Shown in pieces: positions 27,475-36,669 of a DNA stretch of 64,000 nt. The translations under genes were made by a program, and so were the position numbers. This stretch comes from Prochlorococcus sp. AG-402-N08. GTDB taxonomy: Bacteria > Cyanobacteriota > Cyanobacteriia > PCC-6307 > Cyanobiaceae. The notes below the pieces were generated by a model. The model searched no databases. It saw nothing but the letters and a program-made list of their open reading frames with translations, and was not told the DNA's origin. Positions within the stretch are counted from its first letter, which is position 1. The number at the start of each line of letters is the position of its first letter. The stretch is from the NCBI GenBank assembly GCA_003216535.1, contig QCIS01000003.1, positions 1 through 64,000 on the forward strand. Direction: 5' to 3'.

Positions 27475-28896
27475 ATGTCTAAGTCTCCTCAAGATGTTTT
27501 AAGTCAAATTAAAGATGAAGGAATTGAACTCATCGATTTAAAATTCACAGATATTCATGGAAAATGGCAACATTTAACACTTACATCAGACATGATAGAG
27601 GAAGATTCTTTTACAGAAGGCTTAGCGTTTGATGGATCATCAATAAGAGGTTGGAAAGCAATTAATGCATCTGATATGTCAATGGTACCTGATGCAAGTA
27701 CAGCTTGGATTGATCCTTTTTATAAGCATAAAACTCTAAGTATGATGTGTTCTATTCAAGAGCCAAGAAGCGGGGAGCCTTATGATAGGTGTCCAAGAGC
27801 TTTAGCTCAAAAGGCATTAAAATATTTAGACTCTACTGGTATAGCAGATACCGCATTTTTTGGACCAGAACCAGAATTCTTTTTATTTGATGATGTTAGA
27901 TATGACTCTAAAGAAGGAGGTTGCTTTTATAGTGTAGATACTATTGAAGCACCATGGAATACTGGGAGAATAGAAGAAGGTGGAAACTTAGGATACAAAA
28001 TTCAATATAAAGAAGGATATTTTCCAGTAGCTCCAAATGATACTGCGCAAGATATCAGATCTGAGATGCTTCTTCTTATGGGTGAATTAGGCATCCCTAC
28101 AGAAAAACATCACCATGAAGTTGCTGGTGCCGGCCAACACGAGCTTGGAATGAAATTTGATTCTTTAATAAATGCTGCTGATAACGTCATGACGTACAAA
28201 TACGTAGTTAGAAACGTAGCTAAAAAGTACGGGAAAACAGCTACCTTTATGCCTAAGCCTGTATTTAACGATAATGGTACTGGAATGCACGTCCACCAAA
28301 GTTTATGGAAGGGTGGAGAACCATTATTCTTTGGTGAAGGTGCCTATGCAAATTTATCTCAAACAGCTAGATGGTACATAGGAGGCATACTTAAACATGC
28401 CCCTTCATTCCTAGCATTCACTAATCCAACTACAAACAGTTATAAAAGATTAGTTCCAGGATTCGAAGCACCTGTTAATCTAGTTTATTCTGAGGGTAAT
28501 AGATCCGCTGCTGTCAGAATACCTTTAACTGGTCCAAGTCCAAAAGCTAAAAGATTAGAATTTAGATCAGGTGATGCACTTGCTAACCCTTACTTAGCAT
28601 TCTCTGTAATGATGCTTGCTGGTATTGATGGAATCAAAAATCAAATAGATCCTGGTGATGGTGTAGATGTTGATTTGTTCGAACTTCCAGCCGATGAACT
28701 CGCAAAAATTGATACAGTTCCTTCATCTCTTAATGATTCACTTAATGCACTCAAAGCAGATAAGGATTATCTATTAGCCGGAGGAGTATTTACTGAAGAT
28801 TTTATTGATAACTTTATCGATATAAAATATGAAGAGGTGCAACAATTAAGGCAGAGGCCACATCCACATGAATTCTTTATGTACTATGACGCATAA
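27475..28896 (+). CDS. glnA: Glutamine synthetase type I
   Basis: Central ammonium-assimilating enzyme: glutamate, ammonia and ATP to glutamine. The 473 residues show [22 protein letters not shown], the metal-binding GPEPEFF, the ATP region [18 protein letters not shown], and NRSAAVRIP. The residue aligned with the adenylylated Tyr of E. coli GlnA is Phe402 (LFELP), so this enzyme cannot be adenylylated there; cyanobacteria control it by small inhibitors and NtcA. The 213-base upstream gap is the probable site of nitrogen control. A clear terminator follows. Confidence 0.98.
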   Translation: MSKSPQDVLSQIKDEGIELIDLKFTDIHGKWQHLTLTSDMIEEDSFTEGLAFDGSSIRGWKAINASDMSMVPDASTAWIDPFYKHKTLSMMCSIQEPRSGEPYDRCPRALAQKALKYLDSTGIADTAFFGPEPEFFLFDDVRYDSKEGGCFYSVDTIEAPWNTGRIEEGGNLGYKIQYKEGYFPVAPNDTAQDIRSEMLLLMGELGIPTEKHHHEVAGAGQHELGMKFDSLINAADNVMTYKYVVRNVAKKYGKTATFMPKPVFNDNGTGMHVHQSLWKGGEPLFFGEGAYANLSQTARWYIGGILKHAPSFLAFTNPTTNSYKRLVPGFEAPVNLVYSEGNRSAAVRIPLTGPSPKAKRLEFRSGDALANPYLAFSVMMLAGIDGIKNQIDPGDGVDVDLFELPADELAKIDTVPSSLNDSLNALKADKDYLLAGGVFTEDFIDNFIDIKYEEVQQLRQRPHPHEFFMYYDA

Positions 28897-28923
28897 ATAA
28901 AATATTCTTTTAGTTTAAAAGAT

Positions 28924-28969
28924 CAATTTGAGAAATATCACAAAATATTCTCAAATTGGTTTTTTTTTT
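28924..28969 (+). terminator. Rho-independent terminator of glnA
   Basis: A stem of CAATTTGAGA(A)ATAT against ATATTCTCAAATTG, about 14 bp with one bulged A, with the loop CACAAA and a run of ten T immediately after. It starts 28 bases after the glnA stop and is the strongest terminator in this window. Confidence 0.88.
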
Positions 28970-28997
28970 GTTGGAATATAGTTATATATATTGAAAA

Positions 28998-30053
28998 ATG
29001 GCTCAGGAATCTATTTCAAAAATTGCATATAAAACGCTTCAACAAAGTAAAAGCATTGCAGGTTTCGCTCACAAGCAGATAAGTTCAAGATTAATGAATT
29101 TTATTCTTCCCGATTCGAAACTTGAAAATTTTGATATAGATAAGGATCTTCTAATCCAAATCCAAAATTCTATGGATAACTTAAGAGAAGAAGATTGGAA
29201 TGATGCTGAAAAAAATATATATCCAAAAAAATTATTGTTTGACGAGCCATGGCTTAGATATCTAACTCAATATCCTAAAATTTGGCTCGATATGCCTAAT
29301 ACGTGGGATAGACGCAGAAAACAAAACTTTGATGATCTTCCAAAATCAATTGAAAAAGATAATTATCCTCAATATTACTTGAGAAATTTTCATCATCAAA
29401 CAGATGGTTATTTATCAGACTTTTCGGCTAGCATTTACGATTTACAAGTTGAGATACTTTTTAATGGAAGTGCCGACTCAATGAGGAGAAGAATAATTAA
29501 GCCAATAAAAGAAGGACTTGAAAATTTTAGCTGTAGAAAAAAAAGTTCTTTAAAAATACTGGATGTGGCAACAGGATCAGGAAGGACATTAAAACAATTA
29601 AGAGCCGCATTTCCTAAAGAAAAAATTACAGGAATTGATTTATCTGATTCATACTTAAAAGAGGCAAGTAGATATATTTCAGACTTAGATGGAGATTTAA
29701 TTGAGTTAATAAAAGGTAATGCTGAAGAATTACCTTTTGAAAATGATAGTTATCAATGCATTTCTTGTGTTTACTTATTTCATGAATTACCAAGAACAAT
29801 TAGAGCTAAAGTATTAAATGAACTTTTTAGAGTTCTTGAACCTGGGGGGAGATTAGTATTAGCTGATTCAATTCAAATAAGCGATTCACCTAAATTTACA
29901 TCCATAATGGAAAACTTCTATAAATCTTTTCATGAGCCTTTTTATTGTGATTACATTAAAGAGGATATAGATTCTAAACTTGAGGAAGTAGGGTTTAAAG
30001 ATGTAAAATCAAATTCCTTTTTTATGACCAAAGTTTGGTCTGCTGTAAAGTAA
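28998..30053 (+). CDS. SAM-dependent methyltransferase
   Basis: A 351-residue class I methyltransferase. The SAM loop is LDVATGSGRTLKQL near residue 190, followed by ITGIDLSDSYLKEA (acidic ribose ligand), GNAEELPFENDSYQCI and a late VLEPGGRLVLADS. The first 160 residues form an extra N-terminal part with TWDRRRKQNFDDLP and YPQYYLRNFHHQTDGYLSDFSA, conserved-looking but unfamiliar to me. The substrate is unknown; small-molecule or lipid methylation is most likely from the core motifs. The next gene starts 14 bases after the stop. Confidence 0.82.
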   Translation: MAQESISKIAYKTLQQSKSIAGFAHKQISSRLMNFILPDSKLENFDIDKDLLIQIQNSMDNLREEDWNDAEKNIYPKKLLFDEPWLRYLTQYPKIWLDMPNTWDRRRKQNFDDLPKSIEKDNYPQYYLRNFHHQTDGYLSDFSASIYDLQVEILFNGSADSMRRRIIKPIKEGLENFSCRKKSSLKILDVATGSGRTLKQLRAAFPKEKITGIDLSDSYLKEASRYISDLDGDLIELIKGNAEELPFENDSYQCISCVYLFHELPRTIRAKVLNELFRVLEPGGRLVLADSIQISDSPKFTSIMENFYKSFHEPFYCDYIKEDIDSKLEEVGFKDVKSNSFFMTKVWSAVK

Positions 30054-30067
30054 ATAAAAAAACTTCT

Positions 30068-30331
30068 ATGACCTATTGGGATAAAGATACTATTAAGCTT
30101 GTTCAAAATCTTAGTGGCAAATTAAAAATTGATCATTCTAAATGGCATAAAGATAAAGGGAATAAATATAAACGATCTGCAGAACTAATTTCGGCGGGAT
30201 TATGCCATTTAATTATTTCTTGTAATGAGAAAGAAACTATTGAATATATAGAAGAAAGTATTAAATGGTTAAAAGAAATTAACGTAGATCAACCTTGCCC
30301 AAGTAAAAATCACCTTTTTAAAGCCAACTGA
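30068..30331 (+). CDS. Conserved hypothetical protein, small soluble
   Basis: An 87-residue protein starting MTYWDKDTIKLVQNLSGKLKI. I use the ATG at 30068 because an earlier start would lie inside the methyltransferase gene. It looks helical and soluble, with the block RSAELISAGLCHLIIS in the centre, and no recognisable catalytic motif. It follows the methyltransferase after 14 bases and overlaps the convergent anti-sigma kinase by 22 bases. Function unknown. Confidence 0.75.
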   Translation: MTYWDKDTIKLVQNLSGKLKIDHSKWHKDKGNKYKRSAELISAGLCHLIISCNEKETIEYIEESIKWLKEINVDQPCPSKNHLFKAN

Positions 30332-30744
30332 AGCCTATTACCTTTACTACTCCATCTTATGTCATCAAAACATTCATTAATAATGTATAAACCACGGCCA
30401 TTTAAGCTATTTATTTTTTTTGGTAATTTGTAGTTTCTTTTTTTTATTTCTAAACCATTACCTTGGTCTTGAATTTGCCAAACACACCAATTAGGAGTAA
30501 TTATTCTTCTTACTCTAATATTTTTTTTAGGATCTAATTTATTTCCATGTTTTACTGCGTTAACAAGAGCTTCATGTAAACCAAGTTTAATGAGATAGCT
30601 GGATTGAGAATTTTCAATAGGTTCTAATAATTGATCAACAAATTCATTTAACTGTAATGATGATTCAAGTTCGTAGTTTGACCAGTTTATCTTTGGTCTT
30701 TTAAAAAAATTTTTTAAAATATTTTTGCCCCGAAATAAGGACAT
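30310..30744 (-). CDS. RsbW-like anti-sigma factor / serine kinase
   Basis: A 144-residue GHKL-ATPase domain protein. Motifs: LGLHEALVNAVKHGNKLD (N box, about 64-81), IQDQGNGLEI (G1 box) and NGRGLYIINECFDDIRW (G2 box). Such proteins bind a sigma factor or phosphorylate a STAS antagonist. A STAS protein is encoded at 54714-55079 of this window, a candidate partner. Alternatively it is a stand-alone regulator. It is separated from gun4 upstream by about 47 bases on the same strand. Confidence 0.85.
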   Translation of the reverse strand: MSLFRGKNILKNFFKRPKINWSNYELESSLQLNEFVDQLLEPIENSQSSYLIKLGLHEALVNAVKHGNKLDPKKNIRVRRIITPNWCVWQIQDQGNGLEIKKRNYKLPKKINSLNGRGLYIINECFDDIRWSSKGNRLQLALKR

Positions 30745-30791
30745 AATAATATTTTGATACTATCTTAATTTTAACTTATTAAATACCTCAT

Positions 30792-31511
30792 TTAAAGAAT
30801 ATTATTATGTCTCTCTGCAATAGCAGGATGTCGTAGGATGGAGTCCATAAGTCTTACTCCTCTTAGTTGATTTATTAAAGGCATATGACCATCAGGAGCA
30901 TCCAATGACCAGCAAAAAGATCCAGGATATCTAGTCCATAAGCCCTCTTTTTTCCAACCTATTTTCGGCCACATTAATTCATATTTTTTTCCCACTGATT
31001 TTAATATCTTTGCCTGAATTGAGAATCCAAATCTACCAGTAGAATAAATATTCCATAATCGATCCATTGTTTCTAGATCTTTACCTGAAATATTCTTAAC
31101 TTCACTATAGAAAACATATCCACGTTTTTCAGCTAATTTTCCAGCTAATTTTCGTAAATAGGAACTTGTTAATCTATCTGCCTCTTCAAATTTTTGCTCA
31201 ACCAACATCAATTGCAAATCTTTATAATTAATATCAATATCTGAATATGTATTAAACCAATTATTGAATTTGGAGTTTTCAAAGAATTCAGGCTTAAATT
31301 TTTTTAAAACTTGCAATATCCAACCAGCAGCCCAGTCGTCTCCATCACTATCAAAGATATCAAACAGTGAAGGTCCAAGATTAAAAATATTTTCGACTTC
31401 AGATTCTATTTGAGTTAATGAATTTATTCTTTTCCTTTGATTGGAATCTACAAATTTTTTTATCAGATCTAATGTAGCATTATTAAAGTTATCTTGTTCT
31501 TTGTTATTCAT
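30792..31511 (-). CDS. gun4: GUN4-domain protein, regulator of Mg-chelatase
   Basis: GUN4 binds protoporphyrin IX and Mg-protoporphyrin and stimulates magnesium chelatase in chlorophyll synthesis. The porphyrin-binding domain occupies about residues 95-235 with YKDLQLMLVEQKFEEADRLT, DLETMDRLWNIYSTGRFGFS and YPGSFCWSLDAPDGHMPL. The N-terminal 90 residues form a helical bundle as in Synechocystis GUN4 (LFDIFDSDGDDWAAGWILQVL). Full length is 239 residues, normal for the family. It is divergent from mnmH. Confidence 0.92.
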   Translation of the reverse strand: MNNKEQDNFNNATLDLIKKFVDSNQRKRINSLTQIESEVENIFNLGPSLFDIFDSDGDDWAAGWILQVLKKFKPEFFENSKFNNWFNTYSDIDINYKDLQLMLVEQKFEEADRLTSSYLRKLAGKLAEKRGYVFYSEVKNISGKDLETMDRLWNIYSTGRFGFSIQAKILKSVGKKYELMWPKIGWKKEGLWTRYPGSFCWSLDAPDGHMPLINQLRGVRLMDSILRHPAIAERHNNIL

Positions 31512-31547
31512 TTTAAAAAAACCAATCTAAAAAAATAAAAACTATCC

Positions 31548-32588
31548 ATGTATTTCAAAAGAAAAGAACTAGAGAAATTTAGAAGTTTTAAAGGACCACT
31601 TATAGATGTTAGAAGCCCGAGTGAATATTATAAAGGACACCTGCCTAATTCTATTAACATTCCACTATTTGATAATGATGAGAGATCTATAATTGGAACG
31701 ATTTATAAAAAAGAAGGAAGAAAAAAAGCAGTCATAGAGGGATTAAATTTTTTTGAAAAAAAAATGGAATTACTTCTTGATAATTTATTCATGAATATTG
31801 AGTCCCATAAAACTATTGCTAATAAAAATAATGAATTTTCTATCAGAATATATTGCTCTAGAGGAGGAATGCGTTCACAAAGTATTGCTTGGCTACTAGA
31901 AAAATATAAATTAAATCCAATAACACTTAAGGGAGGATACAAAATATATAGAAGATGGGTATTAGATAGTTTCTCAAAAAAGTTGAATATAGTAGTTATT
32001 GGAGGAAAAACAGGAACAGGGAAGACAAGATTATTATCATTACTTGAGAAATATAAATATCAAACTATTGATCTCGAAGGATTTGCTTGTCATAGAGGAA
32101 GTACATTTGGAGGTTTAGGAATGAAAGAACAACCTTCAAATGAACAATTTGAAAATAAAATTGCAGAAAAATTAAATTCCTTTAAAATTTCTAATTATAT
32201 TTTTGTAGAAGCTGAAAGTGCAAATATAGGCAAAAACAAAATACCTCATGAATTCTTCAATCAGATGAAAAATTCAAGAAGAATAGAAATTATAAGGAGT
32301 GAATCTAACAGGTTAGATGAGTTGATAGATACATATAGTGTTTTTAAGAAAGAGGAACTCCAAGAATCTGTATTAAGGATTAAAAAAAGATTAGGACCAC
32401 AAAGAACAAAAACAGCTCTCGAATCAATTAATAATGAGAGATGGGACTTAGTTTGCAAATCAGTTCTAAATTATTACGATAAATGTTATGAATATGAAAA
32501 GGTTGGTAAAACAAATATAAAGATATTAGATTTAACCGACAAAAAATATGATGAAAGTATCCTAGAGTTAGTAAATAATGTTTTATAA
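31548..32588 (+). CDS. mnmH: tRNA 2-selenouridine synthase
   Basis: Rhodanese domain (about 1-140) fused to a P-loop domain. DVRSPSEYYKGHLPNSINIPLFDNDERSIIGTIYKK... matches the SelU/MnmH N-terminus; the active Cys is in YCSRGGMRSQS (about 104), and the Walker A loop is GGKTGTGKT (about 149). It would replace sulfur by selenium at the wobble uridine of some tRNAs, through a geranylated intermediate in known cases. No selenophosphate synthase gene is in the window. Length 346, slightly short. Confidence 0.9.
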   Translation: MYFKRKELEKFRSFKGPLIDVRSPSEYYKGHLPNSINIPLFDNDERSIIGTIYKKEGRKKAVIEGLNFFEKKMELLLDNLFMNIESHKTIANKNNEFSIRIYCSRGGMRSQSIAWLLEKYKLNPITLKGGYKIYRRWVLDSFSKKLNIVVIGGKTGTGKTRLLSLLEKYKYQTIDLEGFACHRGSTFGGLGMKEQPSNEQFENKIAEKLNSFKISNYIFVEAESANIGKNKIPHEFFNQMKNSRRIEIIRSESNRLDELIDTYSVFKKEELQESVLRIKKRLGPQRTKTALESINNERWDLVCKSVLNYYDKCYEYEKVGKTNIKILDLTDKKYDESILELVNNVL

Positions 32589-32647
32589 ATAACTACAAAC
32601 GAATTTGAAAAATATTTCCTAAGATAATAAATTATTAATCTAACATT

Positions 32648-32998
32648 ATGACAGAAAATAAAACTTCAAAAATACAATTTTATGAAGGAACTGATGAACC
32701 TGTAGTGCCTGAAATAAGACTCACTAGGAGTAAGGATGGTACCACCGGCCAAGCTTTATTTTTGTTCGAAAAACCTCAGGCATTATCTTCAATTACGGAT
32801 GGTGAAATCACAGGTATGCGTATGATTGACTCTGAAGGTGAAATATTAACTAGGGAAGTTAAAGTAAAGTTTGTTGATGGAGAACCAATATTTTTAGAGG
32901 CAGTATACATTTGGAAGAACACATCTGACTTTGATAGATTTATGAGATTTGCAAATAGTTATGCTAAATCAAATGGATTAGGATATTCTGAGAAGTAG
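32648..32998 (+). CDS. psb28: Photosystem II assembly factor Psb28
   Basis: A 116-residue soluble protein that binds the cytoplasmic face of photosystem II assembly intermediates near CP47. The sequence [33 protein letters not shown] and [21 protein letters not shown] are hallmark blocks. Length and sequence are full and normal. It is about 60 bases downstream of mnmH and 16 upstream of the AI-2E permease gene. Confidence 0.96.
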   Translation: MTENKTSKIQFYEGTDEPVVPEIRLTRSKDGTTGQALFLFEKPQALSSITDGEITGMRMIDSEGEILTREVKVKFVDGEPIFLEAVYIWKNTSDFDRFMRFANSYAKSNGLGYSEK

Positions 32999-33014
32999 TA
33001 GAATATTTTAAAAA

Positions 33015-34058
33015 TTGAGTAGTTCTTTATATTTCAAGTTAGTAGTAATTTTAATCACTTCGTTAATAGTTTGGACTCTAAGAGATTTTTTCCTATTAAT
33101 AATTTGTTCCTTAGTAATTTCAAATATTGTATGTAATTTATGTAATCAAATACAAAAGGGTTTGAAAATTCCTCGACCACTGTCATTGTTTCTTGTCTTA
33201 ACTGTTATATCAGTAATAGTATTTACTATTTTTATTCTTGTATTGCCTCCGTTTATAAAAGAATTCAATGAAATACTAGTTGATATTCCAAATGGTTTAT
33301 CAAAAATAAATATTTTGATTAATACACATCTGAATAAATTTAATGTTTTATTATATGGTGAACAATCCGAAAATGTTATAGACATTTTCAGTCTTATAAA
33401 TAATGTAGTAACTATTCCAGATGCCTCAACTATTGCAAAAGCTATTCAAGAAAGTTTTAAAAATTTAATAAATATTGCAGGGAATCTTGGTTCAGGTCTT
33501 TTGAAATTAATATTCGTATTAGCAGTGAGTTTAATGATTTCTATTGAACCAAAACAATATAAAGAAAATATACTTCTATTAATTCCAAAAAATTATCGTA
33601 ACAAATTTAGAAATATTCTGGAAAAATGCAATACCGCATTAGCAAATTGGACCTTTTCTATGGTCATAAGCTCATTATCAGTAGGTCTATTATCATTAAT
33701 AGTTCTGTCTATATTAGACGTTAAATATGTTGTCTCAAATGCTTTAATAGCAATGGTTCTTAACATTATTCCAAATATAGGTCCAGTTATTAGTGGGATA
33801 TTTCCAATCTCAATTGCACTACTAGATAATTTTTGGAAACCACTGGCCGTTTTAGGAGCATATGTAATCATTCAAAATATTGAAAGTTATATAATAATGC
33901 CATCTATTATGAAGAAAAAAGCAAACTTACTTCCTGGTTTAACATTAATATCACAATTTGGATTTACCTTCATTTTTGGTCCATTAGGCTTAATACTTTC
34001 TCTTCCACTAGCTGTAGTAATTCAGGTTTTAATCAAAGAATCATTTAAAGATATTTAA
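33015..34058 (+). CDS. AI-2E / PerM-family transporter
   Basis: A 347-residue polytopic protein with about seven to eight hydrophobic segments: two or three at the N-terminus, a periplasmic middle region (about 80-150) and a C-terminal bundle with IPNIGPVISGIFPISIAL and the FIFGPLGLILSLPLAVVIQVL ending typical of the family. Members export AI-2, or act as antiporters; substrate cannot be assigned. The start is TTG at 33015 (no ATG in frame upstream), with no visible Shine-Dalgarno. Confidence 0.88.
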   Translation: MSSSLYFKLVVILITSLIVWTLRDFFLLIICSLVISNIVCNLCNQIQKGLKIPRPLSLFLVLTVISVIVFTIFILVLPPFIKEFNEILVDIPNGLSKINILINTHLNKFNVLLYGEQSENVIDIFSLINNVVTIPDASTIAKAIQESFKNLINIAGNLGSGLLKLIFVLAVSLMISIEPKQYKENILLLIPKNYRNKFRNILEKCNTALANWTFSMVISSLSVGLLSLIVLSILDVKYVVSNALIAMVLNIIPNIGPVISGIFPISIALLDNFWKPLAVLGAYVIIQNIESYIIMPSIMKKKANLLPGLTLISQFGFTFIFGPLGLILSLPLAVVIQVLIKESFKDI

Positions 34059-34061
34059 AAA

Positions 34062-34241
34062 CTACATTAATTTTTTATATAAATATGGGTAAGAAAAAAG
34101 TATAAAGAAAGCTAAGGGATGTTTACCAATAGCAAAATATAGTGAATTAAAAGTAAAATGATCAAATAATATTCTTAGCTCAGTAGAAAGATCTATTAAA
34201 ACTAAAGAAAATAAAATTATTAAATAGTAATTCAATTTCAT
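34062..34241 (-). CDS. Small hydrophobic protein (59 aa) after secF
   Basis: A 59-residue ORF beginning MKLNYYLIILFSLVLIDL and ending YPYLYKKLM, with two hydrophobic stretches (4-17 and about 45-55) separated by a polar, aromatic segment that contains His residues. It starts with ATG 18 bases downstream of the secF stop on the same strand and ends 3 bases from the convergent permease gene, so it fills the gap exactly. I do not recognise it; a role beside the SecDF complex is only positional inference. Confidence 0.6.
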   Translation of the reverse strand: MKLNYYLIILFSLVLIDLSTELRILFDHFTFNSLYFAIGKHPLAFFILFSYPYLYKKLM

Positions 34242-34259
34242 AAAATTAGAAGCCTAAGC

Positions 34260-35174
34260 TCAGTCTTTAAGCAACAAAGATGGAGCCAATAAAATACTTG
34301 AATAACTTCCAACTATAATTCCTAATGATAAGGCTAAGGAAAACCAAAAAAGCGAGTAAGATCCAAACAAAATTATGCTTAATAAAGGGATTAAAGTTGT
34401 AATACTGGTAAACGTTGTTCTCCTAAATGATTCGTTTACTGATAATTGAATAGTTTCGTTATAGCCTTCTTTCTTTGATTTTAAATTTTCACGAATTCTA
34501 TCAAAAATAACAACAGTATCATTTACGGAATAACCAGCAATAGTAAGCAAGGATACAGCAAATAAACTATTTACCTCAACAGATAATATAATTCCCAACC
34601 AAGAGAATATACCGAAAACAATTAATAAATCATGGAATAAAGCTAATAATGCAAATAATGCATATTTTTTATCAAATCTAATAGTTATATATAAAGAAAT
34701 TGCAAATAAAGAAACTAACAATGAAGTAACACAATTAATAAGTAATCTTTTCCCAAGCTTTGGACCTATTAATCTTGAATCCTTACTCTCATAATTTAGA
34801 GGTCCAATAATATTATCAAGATTACTAATAAGATTATTCGATTCTTCGATACTCAAATAAGGTGTTCTTATTGAAATCAATTTATTATTATTTTGGGATT
34901 GTAATTTAATGTTATTTAATAAGTTTTTATTTTTAGAGTTCTCTCTTAAATTTTCTAAAACTGAATCAGGAGAAAAGTTAGAACATTCCTCCTTACAAAT
35001 TCTCTCTATTCTTAGTTCATTTCCCCCAACAAAATCCATCCCTAAATTTATAGGTTTCTTATAAGATGTATTAACAGTAGAATATAAAATTCCTAAAAGA
35101 CTCAACAAAATAAGAACAGTTGAAAAACCAATTATCTTTCTTTTATTTTTTATTAGTTCAAGATTGAATTTCAT
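34260..35174 (-). CDS. secF: Protein-export membrane protein SecF
   Basis: Part of SecDF, which uses the proton gradient to pull preproteins across the membrane. The 304 residues contain the family opening GLDFVGGNELRI-like phrase (GMDFVGGNEL, about 44-53) after the first helix, a periplasmic domain to about 125, and five C-terminal helices with the GYSVNDTVVIFDRIREN motif. secD lies directly upstream, 22 bases away, and is transcribed first. Confidence 0.95.
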   Translation of the reverse strand: MKFNLELIKNKRKIIGFSTVLILLSLLGILYSTVNTSYKKPINLGMDFVGGNELRIERICKEECSNFSPDSVLENLRENSKNKNLLNNIKLQSQNNNKLISIRTPYLSIEESNNLISNLDNIIGPLNYESKDSRLIGPKLGKRLLINCVTSLLVSLFAISLYITIRFDKKYALFALLALFHDLLIVFGIFSWLGIILSVEVNSLFAVSLLTIAGYSVNDTVVIFDRIRENLKSKKEGYNETIQLSVNESFRRTTFTSITTLIPLLSIILFGSYSLFWFSLALSLGIIVGSYSSILLAPSLLLKD

Positions 35175-35196
35175 GGGAAAATTAGAAATAAAAAAT

Positions 35197-36666
35197 TTAT
35201 TGTGATAAATTATTCCTGGGTAGATAGAGATTTTTTTGTCTGAAAGATTGATATGTTGTAAAAAATCGCAAGATAGTTTTAGAACAATTTAATGAGGTAA
35301 ACAAGCTTATTAAGACTCCAATACCTAATGTTGCAGCAAAACCTTTAACAAAATTTGTTCCTAATAAAAACAATACAAAACAACTTAGAAGAGTTGTAAT
35401 ATGGCCATCAACTATAGATGAATTAGCTCTTTGAAAACCGCTATCAATAGATCTTGTAAGAGTATTACCATCATATAATTCTTCTCTAATTCTCTCAAAT
35501 ATTAGAATGTTTGCATCAACAGCCATACCAATGCTAAGTATAAGACCAGATATTCCAGGTAAAGTCAAAGTTACAGGAATTAAAGAATATAGAGCTAAGT
35601 TAAAAAAACCATAAAGTACTAGAGAAAGAACTGAAACAAAACCTAGAATTCTATAATTAAAAATCATAAAAATACCAACAAAAATTAACCCACTAATAGC
35701 TGCATAAAGACTTTTTAAAATATTTTTAGATCCCAACAGAGCCCCTATTGTGTTAGTTTCTACTATTTCAATTGGCAATGGCAATGATCCTCCTTTAAGT
35801 TGTACTTCTAATTCTCTAGCATTTTCAGCACTAAAATTACCGCTTATTGTCGCTGATCCACCTGTAATCCCAGTACTAGCAAACTGATTACCAACACTTG
35901 CTTCACTTATTGATTCACCATCTAAAATGATAGCCAATAGTTGATTAGTACCAGCAATTGACTTTGTAATTTCAGCAAACTTTTCACCTCCTGAATTACT
36001 AAAAGTTAATAAAACTTCCCAATTACTATTTGTTTGTTCTTGTCTCCTTCCTGCGTTAATAAGATCCTTACCAGATAAATCTGTTTTAATAAATAAATTT
36101 GTAATTTCTTTATCAACATATTTTTTTATTTCAATTAACTTCCCATATAAATCATTACTAGTAAATGAGTAATTGAATTCTTGCTCTATATCTTTAAGAT
36201 CATCTTGAATAACTTTTAAGAAATTATCATCATTTTGACTTTTTTCTGCAAAGGAATATTGTTTTATTAATTCTTTAATACTCAATCTCTGAATTTGCAG
36301 GGTTTTTAAATCTGTAGATGTTCCTTCTTTTTGGGTTCTAAATTCTAATAAAGCAGTCTTTCCTAATACCCTTGAAGCAACTAATGGATTTTGTTCACCT
36401 GGTAATTCTAAAATCAATTGATCTCCGCCGAGGGTTTGCAAATTAGACTCAGAAACTCCTAAATTGTTAACGCGCTTATCAATAACCGAATTAACTGCTT
36501 CAAGTTCATTCCTTGTTACCTTACCTTCCTCTTTAATAATTTGTAGTGTAAGTTGAGAACCCCCTTGTAAATCCAATCCCAACTGTAAGGGATAATTTAT
36601 TAATAGATAAACAGATAAAGTAAGTAGAAATATAATAAAAAAAAGCCAACCTTGCCTTCTTTTCAT
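35197..36666 (-). CDS. secD: Protein-export membrane protein SecD
   Basis: Large SecDF subunit of 489 residues. First helix at about 7-25, then GLDLQGGSQLTLQI (30-43), a periplasmic domain from about 45-300, and a five-helix bundle with GMAVDANILIFERIREEL, the proton-path motif. It is shorter than E. coli SecD (615), as usual for cyanobacteria. Its ATG stands 3 bases after the pdhB stop, forming a pdhB-secD-secF run. Confidence 0.95.
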   Translation of the reverse strand: MKRRQGWLFFIIFLLTLSVYLLINYPLQLGLDLQGGSQLTLQIIKEEGKVTRNELEAVNSVIDKRVNNLGVSESNLQTLGGDQLILELPGEQNPLVASRVLGKTALLEFRTQKEGTSTDLKTLQIQRLSIKELIKQYSFAEKSQNDDNFLKVIQDDLKDIEQEFNYSFTSNDLYGKLIEIKKYVDKEITNLFIKTDLSGKDLINAGRRQEQTNSNWEVLLTFSNSGGEKFAEITKSIAGTNQLLAIILDGESISEASVGNQFASTGITGGSATISGNFSAENARELEVQLKGGSLPLPIEIVETNTIGALLGSKNILKSLYAAISGLIFVGIFMIFNYRILGFVSVLSLVLYGFFNLALYSLIPVTLTLPGISGLILSIGMAVDANILIFERIREELYDGNTLTRSIDSGFQRANSSIVDGHITTLLSCFVLFLLGTNFVKGFAATLGIGVLISLFTSLNCSKTILRFFTTYQSFRQKNLYLPRNNLSQ

Positions 36667-36669
36667 TGT

